Source of the DNA: ZC4RG30 sp039917615
GTDB lineage: Bacteria > Pseudomonadota > Gammaproteobacteria > Steroidobacterales > Steroidobacteraceae
Direction of reading: 5' to 3'
DNA: 64,000 nt
NCBI GenBank assembly: GCA_039917615.1
Contig: JBDSJD010000004.1
Span: 1-64,000 of the forward strand
Both the position numbers and the translations under genes were made by a program. Positions 24,300 through 32,413 of the stretch are shown piece after piece. Below the pieces are notes generated by a model. That model made no database searches. It had not been told where the DNA came from and was given only the letters and a program-made list of their open reading frames with translations. Every line of letters begins with the position of its first letter. Positions within the stretch are counted from its first letter, which is position 1.

Positions 24300-24955
24300 G
24301 TCGCAGGATCCATGCGCTGGGCGTCGCGCTCGTCGCCGAGCAGCAATGCCAATGCTTCGTTGAGTCGTGTTTCGATCCGCGCATCGATCTGCGCGTAGTC
24401 GGTATGCACGCGGCAATCACCGCGCGACAGCACGGGGTCATCGATGATGGCCCAGGCCTGCTCCGGCCCGGTCACGCTCAGTCTTTCGCGGACCAGCGCT
24501 GCGTCCTCGGGATGCAGCACCACGCGCACGCCACGCGCGCTCGCCGGCAGCAGCGCGACAGTATCGCGAACGATGCCGATGATCTGCGTGGGTTCGGTCC
24601 GCAGTTCGCGCCGCAACAGGGCGCGCGCCAGCAACGTGGCAAGCTCTGCGATCTGGCCATGCACGGCATCGTCCAGCTGGGCCAACGGCCGGGACAGCGA
24701 CTGCAGCGCCGATTCCAGCGTGCGCGAAGCCTCTGTCAGCTGCCGCTCGCGCGCCTCGTTCTCTGCGCGGACCGCGGCGAGACCCGCTGCCCTGCCGGCC
24801 GCCTCCGCCTCCTGCCAGGCGCGTCGCTCACCGCCGTGCATGTCCTCAAGCCTTCGCGCACCACGAGTGGCACCTGCAACGCCGCCAATCGCTGGCGCAT
24901 TCCACGGCTGTACCGTGATTTCATGATTGCCCGCCGAAAACTCAAGCTGCGCCAC
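24296..24955 (-). CDS. fliH: FliH, negative regulator/stator of the export ATPase
   Basis: 219 residues, GTG start with AGGAG six bases before it. A long Glu/Ala/Arg-rich helical middle (RAWQEAEAAGRAAGLAAVRA) leads to a C-terminal domain with LATLLARALLRRELRTEPTQ and VLHPEDAALVRERL, typical of FliH/HrpE. It links FliI to FliN. It begins eight bases after the fliF stop, exactly where fliG would normally lie. Confidence 0.94.
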   Translation of the reverse strand: MAQLEFSAGNHEITVQPWNAPAIGGVAGATRGARRLEDMHGGERRAWQEAEAAGRAAGLAAVRAENEARERQLTEASRTLESALQSLSRPLAQLDDAVHGQIAELATLLARALLRRELRTEPTQIIGIVRDTVALLPASARGVRVVLHPEDAALVRERLSVTGPEQAWAIIDDPVLSRGDCRVHTDYAQIDARIETRLNEALALLLGDERDAQRMDPAT

Positions 24956-24963
24956 GACTGCTC

Positions 24964-26586
24964 CTATTCATCCTTTTGCACCCATTCCTTCACGACCTGC
25001 GCCACGCGCGCGGGATCTTTGGCGACGAGGCTGCGTGCCTGTGCGATCTGCTGTTCATACGCGATCGCAGTGCCCGGCCTGCTCGCGGCGCCACTCTCCG
25101 CGCCTCCTGCGCCCGCGGCGGCCAGCCGTGGCGGCTCCATCAATTGCTTCGCCGCGGCGGACAGGCTCTTCACCAGCGGCCGCACCACGAGCAGCAGCAG
25201 CAGCACCAGCACTACGAGACCTGCGACCAGCTTCACGATGTCGCGCACCAGCGGCTTGTCCCACAGCGAGGCCTTTGCAAGTTCGGGCGCAGCCGCGGCC
25301 GCTTCCGGCAGGAAACTCTGGTTGATCACCGACACGCGGTCGCCGCGGGCTTCGTCGAATCCGACTGCGTCGCGCACCAGTGTGTTGATGCGTCCGAGCT
25401 GTTCTTCATTGATGGGCGTCTCGGTCACCTTGCCATCGGCCGCAGTGCTGCGCAGATTGTCGATGAGCACTGCCACGGAAAGACGCTGCAACCGGCCCGC
25501 CGGTTGGCGCGTATAGGCCACTGTGCGGTCGATCTCATAGTTGCGGGTGGCCTGCTTCGATGCATTGCCCGGCGCAGCAGCGGCTTGCGTCGCGTCCGCG
25601 GCGGGCGCGGCTTTGGCTGCGGTGGCTGCGCCCGGCGGCTGCACGGTGCCGCCCTCGGGCGGCTGGTTGGTCAGCGCACCGGGCACTCCCTGCGCGCCTG
25701 CGCCACTACGGCTCTGTTCTTCGCTGGTCTGCTCGCTGCGCACCACCTGGCTGTCCGGCTTGTACTGCTCGCGCGCCTCTTCGGTCGTCGACATCTCCAA
25801 CTGCGCGACCACCGAAGCCCGCACGCGTCCCGGACCCAGCAACGGCGTCAGCAGCGACTCGATGCGCTGTGAGTACTCATCGCCCATGCGACGCGCCAGA
25901 TCCAGCTGCTGGTCGCGCGCGGCGAATTCATTGTTCTTGTCCGGCGACGACAACAGGCGCCCCTGGCTGTCGACCACCGTCACTTCATCTGCCGTCAGCT
26001 CCGGAACGCTCGAGGCCACGAGGTTCACGATGGAATTGACCTGCTCGCGATCCAGCCGACGGCCGGCGCGAAGCTGCAGCGTCACCGAGGCACTCACCCT
26101 CCGGCGGTCGCGCACGAATGCCGACTGTTGCGGCACCGCCAGGATCACGCTGGCTTGTTGCACGGAGTCGAGGCCGGCAATCACCTGTTCCAGCTCCTGC
26201 TGCAATGCATGCTGGTAGCGGGCGTTCTCCATGAACTGGCTGACGCCGAAACCCGGATCCTTTTCCAGGCTGGCAAAGCCGCCCGCGGCGCTCAGGCCCT
26301 TGCCAGCGGTTTTCATGCGTGCATCCGCATAACGGTCGGCGGGCACCAGCACCGAACTGCCATCGATCTTGTAGAGGATGCCGGCCTGGTTCAGCGACGC
26401 CGTCACTTCGCCCAGGTCCGCATCGGCCAGGTTCGGAGCCAGCAGCTTGTATGTGGGCTCCTGCGACCACAGAGCGATGCCCACTCCGGCGGCGACTGCC
26501 ACGGCCACTCCCAGCAACAGCAGCATCGGTCTCAGCCCGGCGATCCCGCCGCTGGGCGCATTCATCTGTGTAGCTTCGTTGCTCAT
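24964..26586 (-). CDS. fliF: FliF, MS-ring protein
   Basis: 540 residues with two membrane helices (about 20-40 and 440-465) and the periplasmic YscJ/FliF region (about 48-230, with EPTYKLLAPNLADADLGEVTA and RYQHALQQELEQVIAGLDSV). A Gly/Ala/Pro-rich insertion lies around 290-340. The cytoplasmic tail ends DPARVAQVVKEWVQKDE, closely resembling the FliG-binding peptide of other FliF proteins. That tail suggests a FliG still exists, though no fliG gene follows here. Confidence 0.97.
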   Translation of the reverse strand: MSNEATQMNAPSGGIAGLRPMLLLLGVAVAVAAGVGIALWSQEPTYKLLAPNLADADLGEVTASLNQAGILYKIDGSSVLVPADRYADARMKTAGKGLSAAGGFASLEKDPGFGVSQFMENARYQHALQQELEQVIAGLDSVQQASVILAVPQQSAFVRDRRRVSASVTLQLRAGRRLDREQVNSIVNLVASSVPELTADEVTVVDSQGRLLSSPDKNNEFAARDQQLDLARRMGDEYSQRIESLLTPLLGPGRVRASVVAQLEMSTTEEAREQYKPDSQVVRSEQTSEEQSRSGAGAQGVPGALTNQPPEGGTVQPPGAATAAKAAPAADATQAAAAPGNASKQATRNYEIDRTVAYTRQPAGRLQRLSVAVLIDNLRSTAADGKVTETPINEEQLGRINTLVRDAVGFDEARGDRVSVINQSFLPEAAAAAPELAKASLWDKPLVRDIVKLVAGLVVLVLLLLLVVRPLVKSLSAAAKQLMEPPRLAAAGAGGAESGAASRPGTAIAYEQQIAQARSLVAKDPARVAQVVKEWVQKDE

Positions 26587-26600
26587 CGATCAGCCTCGCC

Positions 26601-26954
26601 TCAAATCGGCATGTTCATGATGTCCTGGTACGCATTGACCAGGCGATTGCGGATCTCGACCGTAGCCCTGAAAGACACACTGGCCTTCTGGGATTCGATC
26701 ATGACCTGTGACAGTTCCACGCCCGAATCGCCGCGCTCAAAACGCGTGGCGAGGTTCGAGGCCTGCAACTGTGATTCATTGACGCGGTCCAGCCCCTGCT
26801 TCAGCACATTGGCGAAGCTCACCTGGGACCCGCCCGCAACGCCCATTGCGCCGCCCATTTCGGCGCTGCGCAGCGGCGACGTATTGCCGATCTTCGTCTG
26901 CTGCTGCAGGGCGCGGATCTGCGCCAGCACCCCATCGATCTGCATGTTGCTCAT
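26601..26954 (-). CDS. fliE: FliE, MS-ring/rod junction protein
   Basis: 117 residues. The C-terminal half is strongly conserved: SFANVLKQGLDRVNESQLQA, FERGDSGVELSQVMIESQKA, SVSFRATVEIRNRLVNAYQD. FliE connects FliF to the proximal rod. It lies 14 bp after fleR with AAGGAG upstream and no separate sigma-54 motif found in the gap, so it is probably transcribed with fleR. Confidence 0.95.
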   Translation of the reverse strand: MSNMQIDGVLAQIRALQQQTKIGNTSPLRSAEMGGAMGVAGGSQVSFANVLKQGLDRVNESQLQASNLATRFERGDSGVELSQVMIESQKASVSFRATVEIRNRLVNAYQDIMNMPI

Positions 26955-26968
26955 TTGCGCATTGCTCC

Positions 26969-27967
26969 TTAACCAGCCACAGGCACATCGACGCCGGCGC
27001 AGCGCAGCTGCGCCAGCTTGTAACGCAGCGTGCGCGGGCTGATACCAAGCTGTTCGGCAACCCGCGTGCGGCTCTGACCGCCACGCAGGGCTTCCATCAG
27101 GATGCTTTGCTCGGTGGCGCGCAGCGAACCGCGCAGTGCCTGGCCAATCTCGGTCACCGGCACTGGAGCACGCTGCGGTGTGACATCCCGCTGTACATCC
27201 AGACGGACATGCGCGGCCTCTATCACAGGACCATTGGCCAGGATCATCGCCCGCTGCAGCAGGTTGTCCAGCTCGCGGATGTTTCCCGGCCAGTTGTACG
27301 AGAGCAGCAGCTGCGCGGCATCGGCCGACAGTGCAGGAATGCGCTGACCGGGCTGGCTGCGCATTTCCAGCACGCGCATGGCCAGCGGTAGCACATCATC
27401 GCGCCGCTCGCGCAGCGCCGGAATGGCCAGCGGAAACACGCAGAGCCGGTAGTAGAGATCCTCGCGGAACCTGCCCGCCTTCACTTCCGCGCGCAGGTCG
27501 CGGTTGGTGGTGGCCAGCACGCGCACATTCAGGCTGAACATCGTGCGGGCGCCCAGCCGTTCCACCTCGCGTTCCTGCAGCACGCGCAGCAACTTGGCCT
27601 GCAACGACAGCGGCATTTCGGTGATCTCATCCAGCAGCAGCGTGCCGCCCTGGGCCTGCTCGAACTTGCCGGCATGTCCAGCCGTGGCGCCGGTAAACGC
27701 GCCGCGCTCATAGCCGAACAGCATGGCTTCCAGCATGTTTTCGGGGATGGCTGCGCAGTTGATCGCGACAAAAGGCTGTGCGGAACGCGCCGACCGGTCA
27801 TGGATGAATCGCGCCAGCACTTCCTTGCCCGTGCCCGAGTCACCGCCGATAAGCACGGTGCAGTCGGTGGTGGCCACCCGGGCAGCCAGCGCATAGAGCG
27901 CGCGGGTCACCGCATCGACGATCACCGGCTCACGAACCGGCGTCAGAGTTTCGTTTACATTCTGCAT
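26969..27967 (-). CDS. FleR-type sigma-54 activator lacking a receiver domain
   Basis: 332 residues. The AAA+ domain occupies about 15-245: Walker A GGDSGTGKEVLARFIH, the sigma-54 contact loop GAFTGA, Walker B GGTLLLDEITEMPLSLQAKLL. A C-terminal Fis-type helix-turn-helix follows (QSRTRVAEQLGISPRTLRYKL). Classical FleR/FlrC has an N-terminal phospho-receiver of ~120 residues; here only ~15 residues precede the AAA+ domain, and no FleS kinase gene is adjacent. It probably activates the middle flagellar genes. A sigma-54 promoter lies so close to this ATG that translation may begin at a later codon, for example a GTG at about residue 15. Confidence 0.88.
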   Translation of the reverse strand: MQNVNETLTPVREPVIVDAVTRALYALAARVATTDCTVLIGGDSGTGKEVLARFIHDRSARSAQPFVAINCAAIPENMLEAMLFGYERGAFTGATAGHAGKFEQAQGGTLLLDEITEMPLSLQAKLLRVLQEREVERLGARTMFSLNVRVLATTNRDLRAEVKAGRFREDLYYRLCVFPLAIPALRERRDDVLPLAMRVLEMRSQPGQRIPALSADAAQLLLSYNWPGNIRELDNLLQRAMILANGPVIEAAHVRLDVQRDVTPQRAPVPVTEIGQALRGSLRATEQSILMEALRGGQSRTRVAEQLGISPRTLRYKLAQLRCAGVDVPVAG

Positions 27968-27979
27968 GCCACGGATAAG

Positions 27980-27995
27980 AGCAATATCCGTGCCG
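27980..27995 (-). promoter_or_regulatory. Sigma-54 promoter for fleR
   Basis: Minus strand CGGCACG-GATA-TTGCT differs from the TGGCACG-N4-TTGCT consensus only at the first base. It sits in the 72-bp gap after fleQ, consistent with FleQ driving fleR. Its -12 is about 13 bp before the annotated ATG. Confidence 0.75.
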
Positions 27996-28039
27996 GCGAG
28001 CGGCTGCCTGCCGCGTGAAGCCGATCACAAAAACCGCAG

Positions 28040-29182
28040 TTATTCCTCTGAATCGTCGACCGCGCGGATGTCGAACTTGCGCAGCTTCTCGACCAGCGTC
28101 GTGCGGCGCAGCCCAAGAAGACGCGCGGCCTGCGCCACGATGCCGCTGGAGCGGTCAAGCGCCTGCCGGATGAGCGACTCCTCGATGCCGGCCACATACG
28201 CGCGCAGGTCAATGCCTGTGGGCGGCAAGATCGTGCCGCCCACAGGCGCATCATCCAGCAGCAACAGCGCTTCCCTCTCGGTGATTTCTGCCGACGGCGC
28301 GGACTGTGGCAACGCTGCAGGCGGCATTGCGTCCGCCACCGGCAGCACTGCGGGAATCAGGTCGGCCTCGGGCGCTGGAGTCCAGTCGCGCGGCCGGTAG
28401 CGCGGCGGCAGGTCCGCCGCGGTAACCAGCCGTCCGGCGCAGAGAATGGACAGCCGCTCAATGAGATTGCCCAACTCGCGCACGTTGCCGGGCCAGCTGT
28501 AGCGCACCAGGCAATCCAGCGCGTTGGCGGAAAACTGCACGCGCTGGCGGCCAGCCGCTACGTTCATGTCGGCGAAATCACGGATCAATGTCGGCAGGTC
28601 GTCGATGCGGGTGCGCAGCGACGGCATTTCAATCGGGAACACATTCAAGCGGTAAAACAGGTCTTCGCGGAACGCACCGCGCGTGATGGATTCCTCGAGA
28701 TTGCGGTGCGTGGCGGCGACGATGCGCACATTGCACTTGTATTGCAGCGCACTGCCCAGGCGCTCGCAAACGCGCTCCTGCAGCACCCGCAGCAGCTTGA
28801 CCTGCATCGGCAGGCTCATGTCGCCGATCTCGTCGAGGAACAGCGTACCGCCTTCGGCCAGCTCGAATCTTCCCTTGCGCGTGGCGACGGCGCCGGTAAA
28901 TGCGCCCTTCTCGTGTCCGAACAATTCGCTTTCGAGCAGCTCCGCCGGAATTGCGCCGCAGTTCACCGCAATGAAGGGGCGATTGCGCCGCGGACTGGAA
29001 TGATGGATCGCGCGCGCCACCACTTCCTTGCCGGTGCCTGATTCGCCAAGTACCAGCACGCTGGATTCATGGATGGCGACCTGCTCGATCAGCGAGACTA
29101 TTTGCCTGATGGCACTGGACTGGCCGGTGGGGCCACGCGCCATGTGGATCGTGTTCAGTACTTCTGCTTCTGCGGATGCCAT
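28040..29182 (-). CDS. fleQ: FleQ-type flagellar master activator without the N-terminal domain
   Basis: 380 residues. The AAA+ domain spans about 18-255: Walker A LVLGESGTGKEVVARAIHHS, GAFTGA within HEKGAFTGAVATRKGRFELA, Walker B GGTLFLDEIGDMSLPMQVKL. The C-terminal helix-turn-helix SGIVAQAARLLGLRRTTLVE is FleQ-like. Pseudomonas FleQ is about 490 residues, with a receiver-like N-terminal domain and an LFRS motif used in c-di-GMP binding; both are missing, since the protein begins almost at the AAA+ domain. It should still activate sigma-54 promoters and be restrained by FleN. Assignment rests on the AAA+ and HTH sequence and position. Confidence 0.87.
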   Translation of the reverse strand: MASAEAEVLNTIHMARGPTGQSSAIRQIVSLIEQVAIHESSVLVLGESGTGKEVVARAIHHSSPRRNRPFIAVNCGAIPAELLESELFGHEKGAFTGAVATRKGRFELAEGGTLFLDEIGDMSLPMQVKLLRVLQERVCERLGSALQYKCNVRIVAATHRNLEESITRGAFREDLFYRLNVFPIEMPSLRTRIDDLPTLIRDFADMNVAAGRQRVQFSANALDCLVRYSWPGNVRELGNLIERLSILCAGRLVTAADLPPRYRPRDWTPAPEADLIPAVLPVADAMPPAALPQSAPSAEITEREALLLLDDAPVGGTILPPTGIDLRAYVAGIEESLIRQALDRSSGIVAQAARLLGLRRTTLVEKLRKFDIRAVDDSEE

Positions 29183-29259
29183 GCGTCCCTGCGTTCGTCT
29201 TCTTGTTGGAGCAGATTCTTACAGGCTGGCACCGTCAGAAAAGTGACGCACTGCAACGG

Positions 29260-29856
29260 TCAATCGCGCATGCGCGTGATGCCGGTCTCACTTCCGCTAC
29301 GACGAGGCTGCCGCACGCCGGCCACCTGGCGGCGGTGACGGCGAAATGCCAGTTTTTCAATCAGATCGGCTGCGGCCTCACCCGGCGGTGCAAAAGACGC
29401 CCGCACCTGACCGTCTGCGACCTGCGTGATATTGGCCACCAGCGTGATCGGTCGCGGCAGGCTGTCGCGCAGATAGATGTCCAGCAGTCCCCGCTCCCCC
29501 ACCCGCAGCGGCGTGAGGCTTTTCCACACCCCGCCCAGTGCATTGAAGCGGATAACCGTTGCCGGCGGCCGCGGCTGCGCAGCGGCAAGCAATTGCCCCA
29601 CCAGATCCAGCAGCAGGTTCATTTTCACTTCCAACCGCATCAGGTCGGCGGAATGCAGGGATTTATCGTCCTTTTTTTCCACCGCGCCCTGCTCTTCAAT
29701 GGCTGCGCAAACCTGCAGGATCCGCACGTTGTTGTCTGCCAGGCTGGTCACGGCTGCCAGGTCCAGCGCTGTGTGCAGGGGCCGCCATCCCACCGGCAAC
29801 ATGTCCTGGTAGGCCAGCTCGTTCTGCAGCACCACGGTATCAACGCCTTCGTACAT
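29260..29856 (-). CDS. Possible atypical PilZ-like protein of the flagellar cluster
   Basis: 198 residues. A helical N-terminal half (LAAVTSLADNNVRILQVCAA, RLEVKMNLLLDLVGQLLAAA) precedes a beta-rich part (about 100-170) with VIRFNALGGVWKS, GERGLLDIYLRDSLPRPITL and VANITQVADGQVRASF. The arrangement resembles the atypical PilZ proteins found between fliS/fliT and the fleQ/rpoN genes in Xanthomonas. The canonical RxxxR and DxSxxG c-di-GMP motifs are not visible, so c-di-GMP binding is doubtful. The tail is basic. Confidence 0.55.
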   Translation of the reverse strand: MYEGVDTVVLQNELAYQDMLPVGWRPLHTALDLAAVTSLADNNVRILQVCAAIEEQGAVEKKDDKSLHSADLMRLEVKMNLLLDLVGQLLAAAQPRPPATVIRFNALGGVWKSLTPLRVGERGLLDIYLRDSLPRPITLVANITQVADGQVRASFAPPGEAAADLIEKLAFRRHRRQVAGVRQPRRSGSETGITRMRD

Positions 29857-29880
29857 GACACTCCTCGTGCCGAAATGCGC

Positions 29881-30126
29881 CTATCCGAGCAGCGCCTCCA
29901 GCGTGCGGTCCGATTCGACGATTGCCGCCTGCAGGGCCCGCATGGATCCCGGCAGTTCTGGCGCGGTTTCCAGCGCCTCCTCCAGCATTCGCCGCCTATC
30001 CAGCATCAACCCGCGCACCACCGGTGCCTCACGGCCGTCACGGACCTGCCGCACCAGCTGCATTGTTGACGCTATTACACCCTGTACTAGCAAACGCTGT
30101 GCCGCCCGCCGTCCGGCCCTGGCCAT
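29881..30126 (-). CDS. Small FliT-like protein
   Basis: 81 residues from the ATG at 30126, whose A is the last base of the fliS stop (TGATG). Predicted wholly helical, rich in Arg, Leu and Glu (RRRMLEEALETAPELPGSMR). Its position directly after fliS matches fliT, the chaperone of the filament cap FliD. Sequence similarity alone is too weak to be certain. Confidence 0.6.
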   Translation of the reverse strand: MARAGRRAAQRLLVQGVIASTMQLVRQVRDGREAPVVRGLMLDRRRMLEEALETAPELPGSMRALQAAIVESDRTLEALLG

Positions 30127-30524
30127 CACGGCCGCCGGACCGGAATCTGGATCCAGGCACTGCGGATTTCGCGCAGCAGGTGGCCCACCTCGTCCAGCAG
30201 GTCGGCACGGTTCTCGAGGCTGGCCCGCAGCAGCTGCCGGCTGGAATAGTCGTAGAGATCGGCCATGTTGGCCGCGATCTGGCCGCCCGCCTCGAAATTA
30301 AGGCTGGCCCGCAGCTCGTCGATGATCTCCACCACCTTGTGGATCAGACGGCTCTTGGAATCCAGGGCGCCGTGTTCGATGGCGCCTCGGGCAGCGGCCA
30401 GTCGCTGCAGCGCGCCGTCCATGAGCATGGTGATGAGGCCGTGCGGATCGGCCGCCGCGACTCCACCATGAGCCGCCACCGACTGATACGCCGCCAGACT
30501 GGCACTGCGGGAATACGCGGACAT
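30126..30524 (-). CDS. fliS: FliS, flagellin export chaperone
   Basis: 132 residues. Family blocks: AAYQSVAAHGGVAAADPHGL (normally YxxxxVxTASPxxLI), ITMLMDGALQRLAAARGAIE, KSRLIHKVVEIIDELRASLN, FEAGGQIAANMADLYDYSSR. It binds the C-terminus of flagellin until export. A sigma-28 promoter lies 30-55 bp upstream. Confidence 0.95.
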   Translation of the reverse strand: MSAYSRSASLAAYQSVAAHGGVAAADPHGLITMLMDGALQRLAAARGAIEHGALDSKSRLIHKVVEIIDELRASLNFEAGGQIAANMADLYDYSSRQLLRASLENRADLLDEVGHLLREIRSAWIQIPVRRP

Positions 30525-30551
30525 ACGTCAAACTCCATTGGTACAAGGAGC

Positions 30552-30578
30552 TTAACGGCATCATTCGCGAAGACTTGA
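30552..30578 (-). promoter_or_regulatory. Sigma-28 promoter for fliS
   Basis: Minus strand TCAAG (30578-30574), 14 bp, GCCGTTAA (30559-30552). This matches the TCAAG...GCCGATAA pattern at all but one -10 base, with the same spacing as the fliC and flgM promoters. Confidence 0.75.
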
Positions 30579-30600
30579 GTGCGGCCCCAAGCCGGGATTA

Positions 30601-31980
30601 TTACGTGCCCGCGCTCTTGGCGATATTCGTGGACTGCGCCAGCTGCTGCGTCAGATAGGAAGACGTGGACTGCATGTTCGACAGCAGTGAATCCAGCGCC
30701 GTGAACTGCTTCAGGTAGCGCGCCTGGATCACCTGGATGCGCGCATTCAGTGCCTCTGAGCGCGCGACCAGATCCTTGCGCTGTGTCGCGTTGACGGCAG
30801 TTCGCGAGGCTATGCCGCCGGTCGATGCAAGCTCAGCTTCCAGGAATTTGCTCAGCTGCGCAGCGACGCCGTTCGTCGAACCAAACAGCGTGCTCACCGC
30901 CGTGGAGTTGGCGTTCATTGCTGCCTGGAACTTGGTCGTGTCCAGGGCCAGCTTGCCATCTGTGCCGAACGCAATGCCGACGCTGGGCAGCGAAGTGTAG
31001 GGGTCGGTGGCACCGGTCACCGCGTTGCTGATCGTGCGGCGCAGCTGCGTCTCGATCTTCAGCAGCAGGGCATCGCCGAGCAGGGGCCCGGCCTTTTTTG
31101 TCGAGGCATCATAGTTGCGCAGCGTCGCAATCTGGCTGGCCAGCGCGTTGTACGAACTGACGAATGCATTGGCCTTGCCCTGCACGGCCGCATCGTCATT
31201 GGCCACGGTCAATGTCTCGATCGTGCCCGGCGCTTCCTTCTTCAGCGTCAGCGTGACGCCGTCAATCGCGCCCGACACCGAATTGGTGGCGCTGTGCACC
31301 ACCACGCTCGAGATATTGACGATGGCATCCTGCGCGTCAATGGAGGTCAGCGTGGAAGGATTCGGCGGATCGTAGACCAGCTGGGTAAGCGTGCCTGTCT
31401 GGGTGACCTTTACGGAGCTGGCCGCGCCGGTCTTGTCACCGGTGAGGATCAGCCGGCTGCCATCCACTCCCGTGAGGATGGTGGCATGCACACCGGTATT
31501 GGTCGCAGCCTTGTTGATGGCATCGCGGATGCCGGCCAGCGTCTCGTTGCTGGAATCGATGGTGACGTTGAATGCCGCCCCGCCCATGGACAGGGTCAGC
31601 GTGCCCGTGCCGACAACGGCGGTGGGGCCGCTGAGGAATGGGTTCGATTTCAGCCGCGCCGCGGTTGCCAGCTGCACGACTTCCACACTGTAGACGCCCG
31701 CTGTTGCAGTGCTGGACGCCGCCGCAGTGAGGTTTTTGTCATCGCTAAGTGCGGCCTTGCGGCCGATGAGCGTGCTCGCATCCTTGAGGCCAGACAGAGC
31801 CGATTGGAAGGCTGCCATCGATCCTTTCAGCTGGCTCAATGCCGTGAACTCGGTGGTCAGCCTGGTATCGAGTTTCGTCAGCCGCGCATCCTGGGGCGCG
31901 CGCTCGGCAGCAACCAGCTGCTTCACAATCGAATTGACGTCGAGACCTGAACCGATGCCGCTGGAGGTGATGGCTGCCAT
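30601..31980 (-). CDS. fliD: FliD, filament cap
   Basis: 459 residues. N-terminal domain: ITSSGIGSGLDVNSIVKQLV, AAERAPQDARLTKLDTRLTT. C-terminal domain: AAQLSKFLEAELASTGGIAS, KDLVARSEALNARIQVIQAR, YLKQFTALDSLLSNMQSTSS. The centre is variable. It caps the growing filament and folds flagellin. It lies 14 bp after flaG. Confidence 0.95.
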   Translation of the reverse strand: MAAITSSGIGSGLDVNSIVKQLVAAERAPQDARLTKLDTRLTTEFTALSQLKGSMAAFQSALSGLKDASTLIGRKAALSDDKNLTAAASSTATAGVYSVEVVQLATAARLKSNPFLSGPTAVVGTGTLTLSMGGAAFNVTIDSSNETLAGIRDAINKAATNTGVHATILTGVDGSRLILTGDKTGAASSVKVTQTGTLTQLVYDPPNPSTLTSIDAQDAIVNISSVVVHSATNSVSGAIDGVTLTLKKEAPGTIETLTVANDDAAVQGKANAFVSSYNALASQIATLRNYDASTKKAGPLLGDALLLKIETQLRRTISNAVTGATDPYTSLPSVGIAFGTDGKLALDTTKFQAAMNANSTAVSTLFGSTNGVAAQLSKFLEAELASTGGIASRTAVNATQRKDLVARSEALNARIQVIQARYLKQFTALDSLLSNMQSTSSYLTQQLAQSTNIAKSAGT

Positions 31981-31994
31981 GTGCGCGTATGGTC

Positions 31995-32348
31995 TCAGAT
32001 CACCGCGTCGAAAATTGCGCCGTGGTTCAAATCAAGGTTCTTGAATGCACGCAACACCTCTTCACCGGGCATCTGCCGGATGATGTCGCCGGTGGTGGCA
32101 TCTCGTACTGTAACGACCTGCGTGCCGGTATCGGCATCAACGCGGAACTCGATGTCGCGATCCGATGACTGCAGGAAATCCTGCAGCCGGCGGGCGATCG
32201 CTTCGGTATCAATCTGCGGCACACGCGGCGGCGCCACAACGGCAGGAGCCGCGGCCGGACCCATGGTCCCCGCGGCTGATGCATTCCGGTCAGTGCTTGA
32301 CGAAGGGCCAGAGACCGGCGTCAGGGCCCTTACTACATCGATATCCAT
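31995..32348 (-). CDS. flaG: FlaG-family protein
   Basis: 117 residues. A variable Ala/Pro-rich N-terminus, then the FlaG domain (about 50-110): IARRLQDFLQSSDRDIEFRV, DADTGTQVVTVRDATTGDII, RQMPGEEVLRAFKNLDLNHG. FlaG influences filament length in other bacteria. It sits between fliC and fliD as in Pseudomonas and Vibrio. Confidence 0.92.
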   Translation of the reverse strand: MDIDVVRALTPVSGPSSSTDRNASAAGTMGPAAAPAVVAPPRVPQIDTEAIARRLQDFLQSSDRDIEFRVDADTGTQVVTVRDATTGDIIRQMPGEEVLRAFKNLDLNHGAIFDAVI

Positions 32349-32366
32349 TCAGTCTCCCCTCCTGTC

Positions 32367-32396
32367 GGCGACGGACGAGTTTCCCCATCCGCCGCC
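32367..32396 (-). promoter_or_regulatory. Intergenic hairpin between fliC and flaG
   Basis: Minus strand GGCGGCGGA and TCCGTCGCC can pair over nine positions (one G-U) around a 12-base loop. There is no T run; AGGAGGGG, the flaG ribosome site, follows. It may stabilise fliC mRNA or partly stop transcription so that flagellin exceeds FlaG/FliD. Confidence 0.5.
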
Positions 32397-32413
32397 CAGG
32401 GGTTAAGACGCTA

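Noticed and set aside
26955..27030. A separate sigma-54 promoter for fliE
   Set aside because: No GG-N10-GC motif was found in the 14-bp gap or the end of fleR read; fliE is more likely in the fleR operon.
29225..29240. TGGCACC near the fleQ start as a sigma-54 promoter
   Set aside because: On the plus strand it has no GC at the -12 spacing and no gene follows in that direction.
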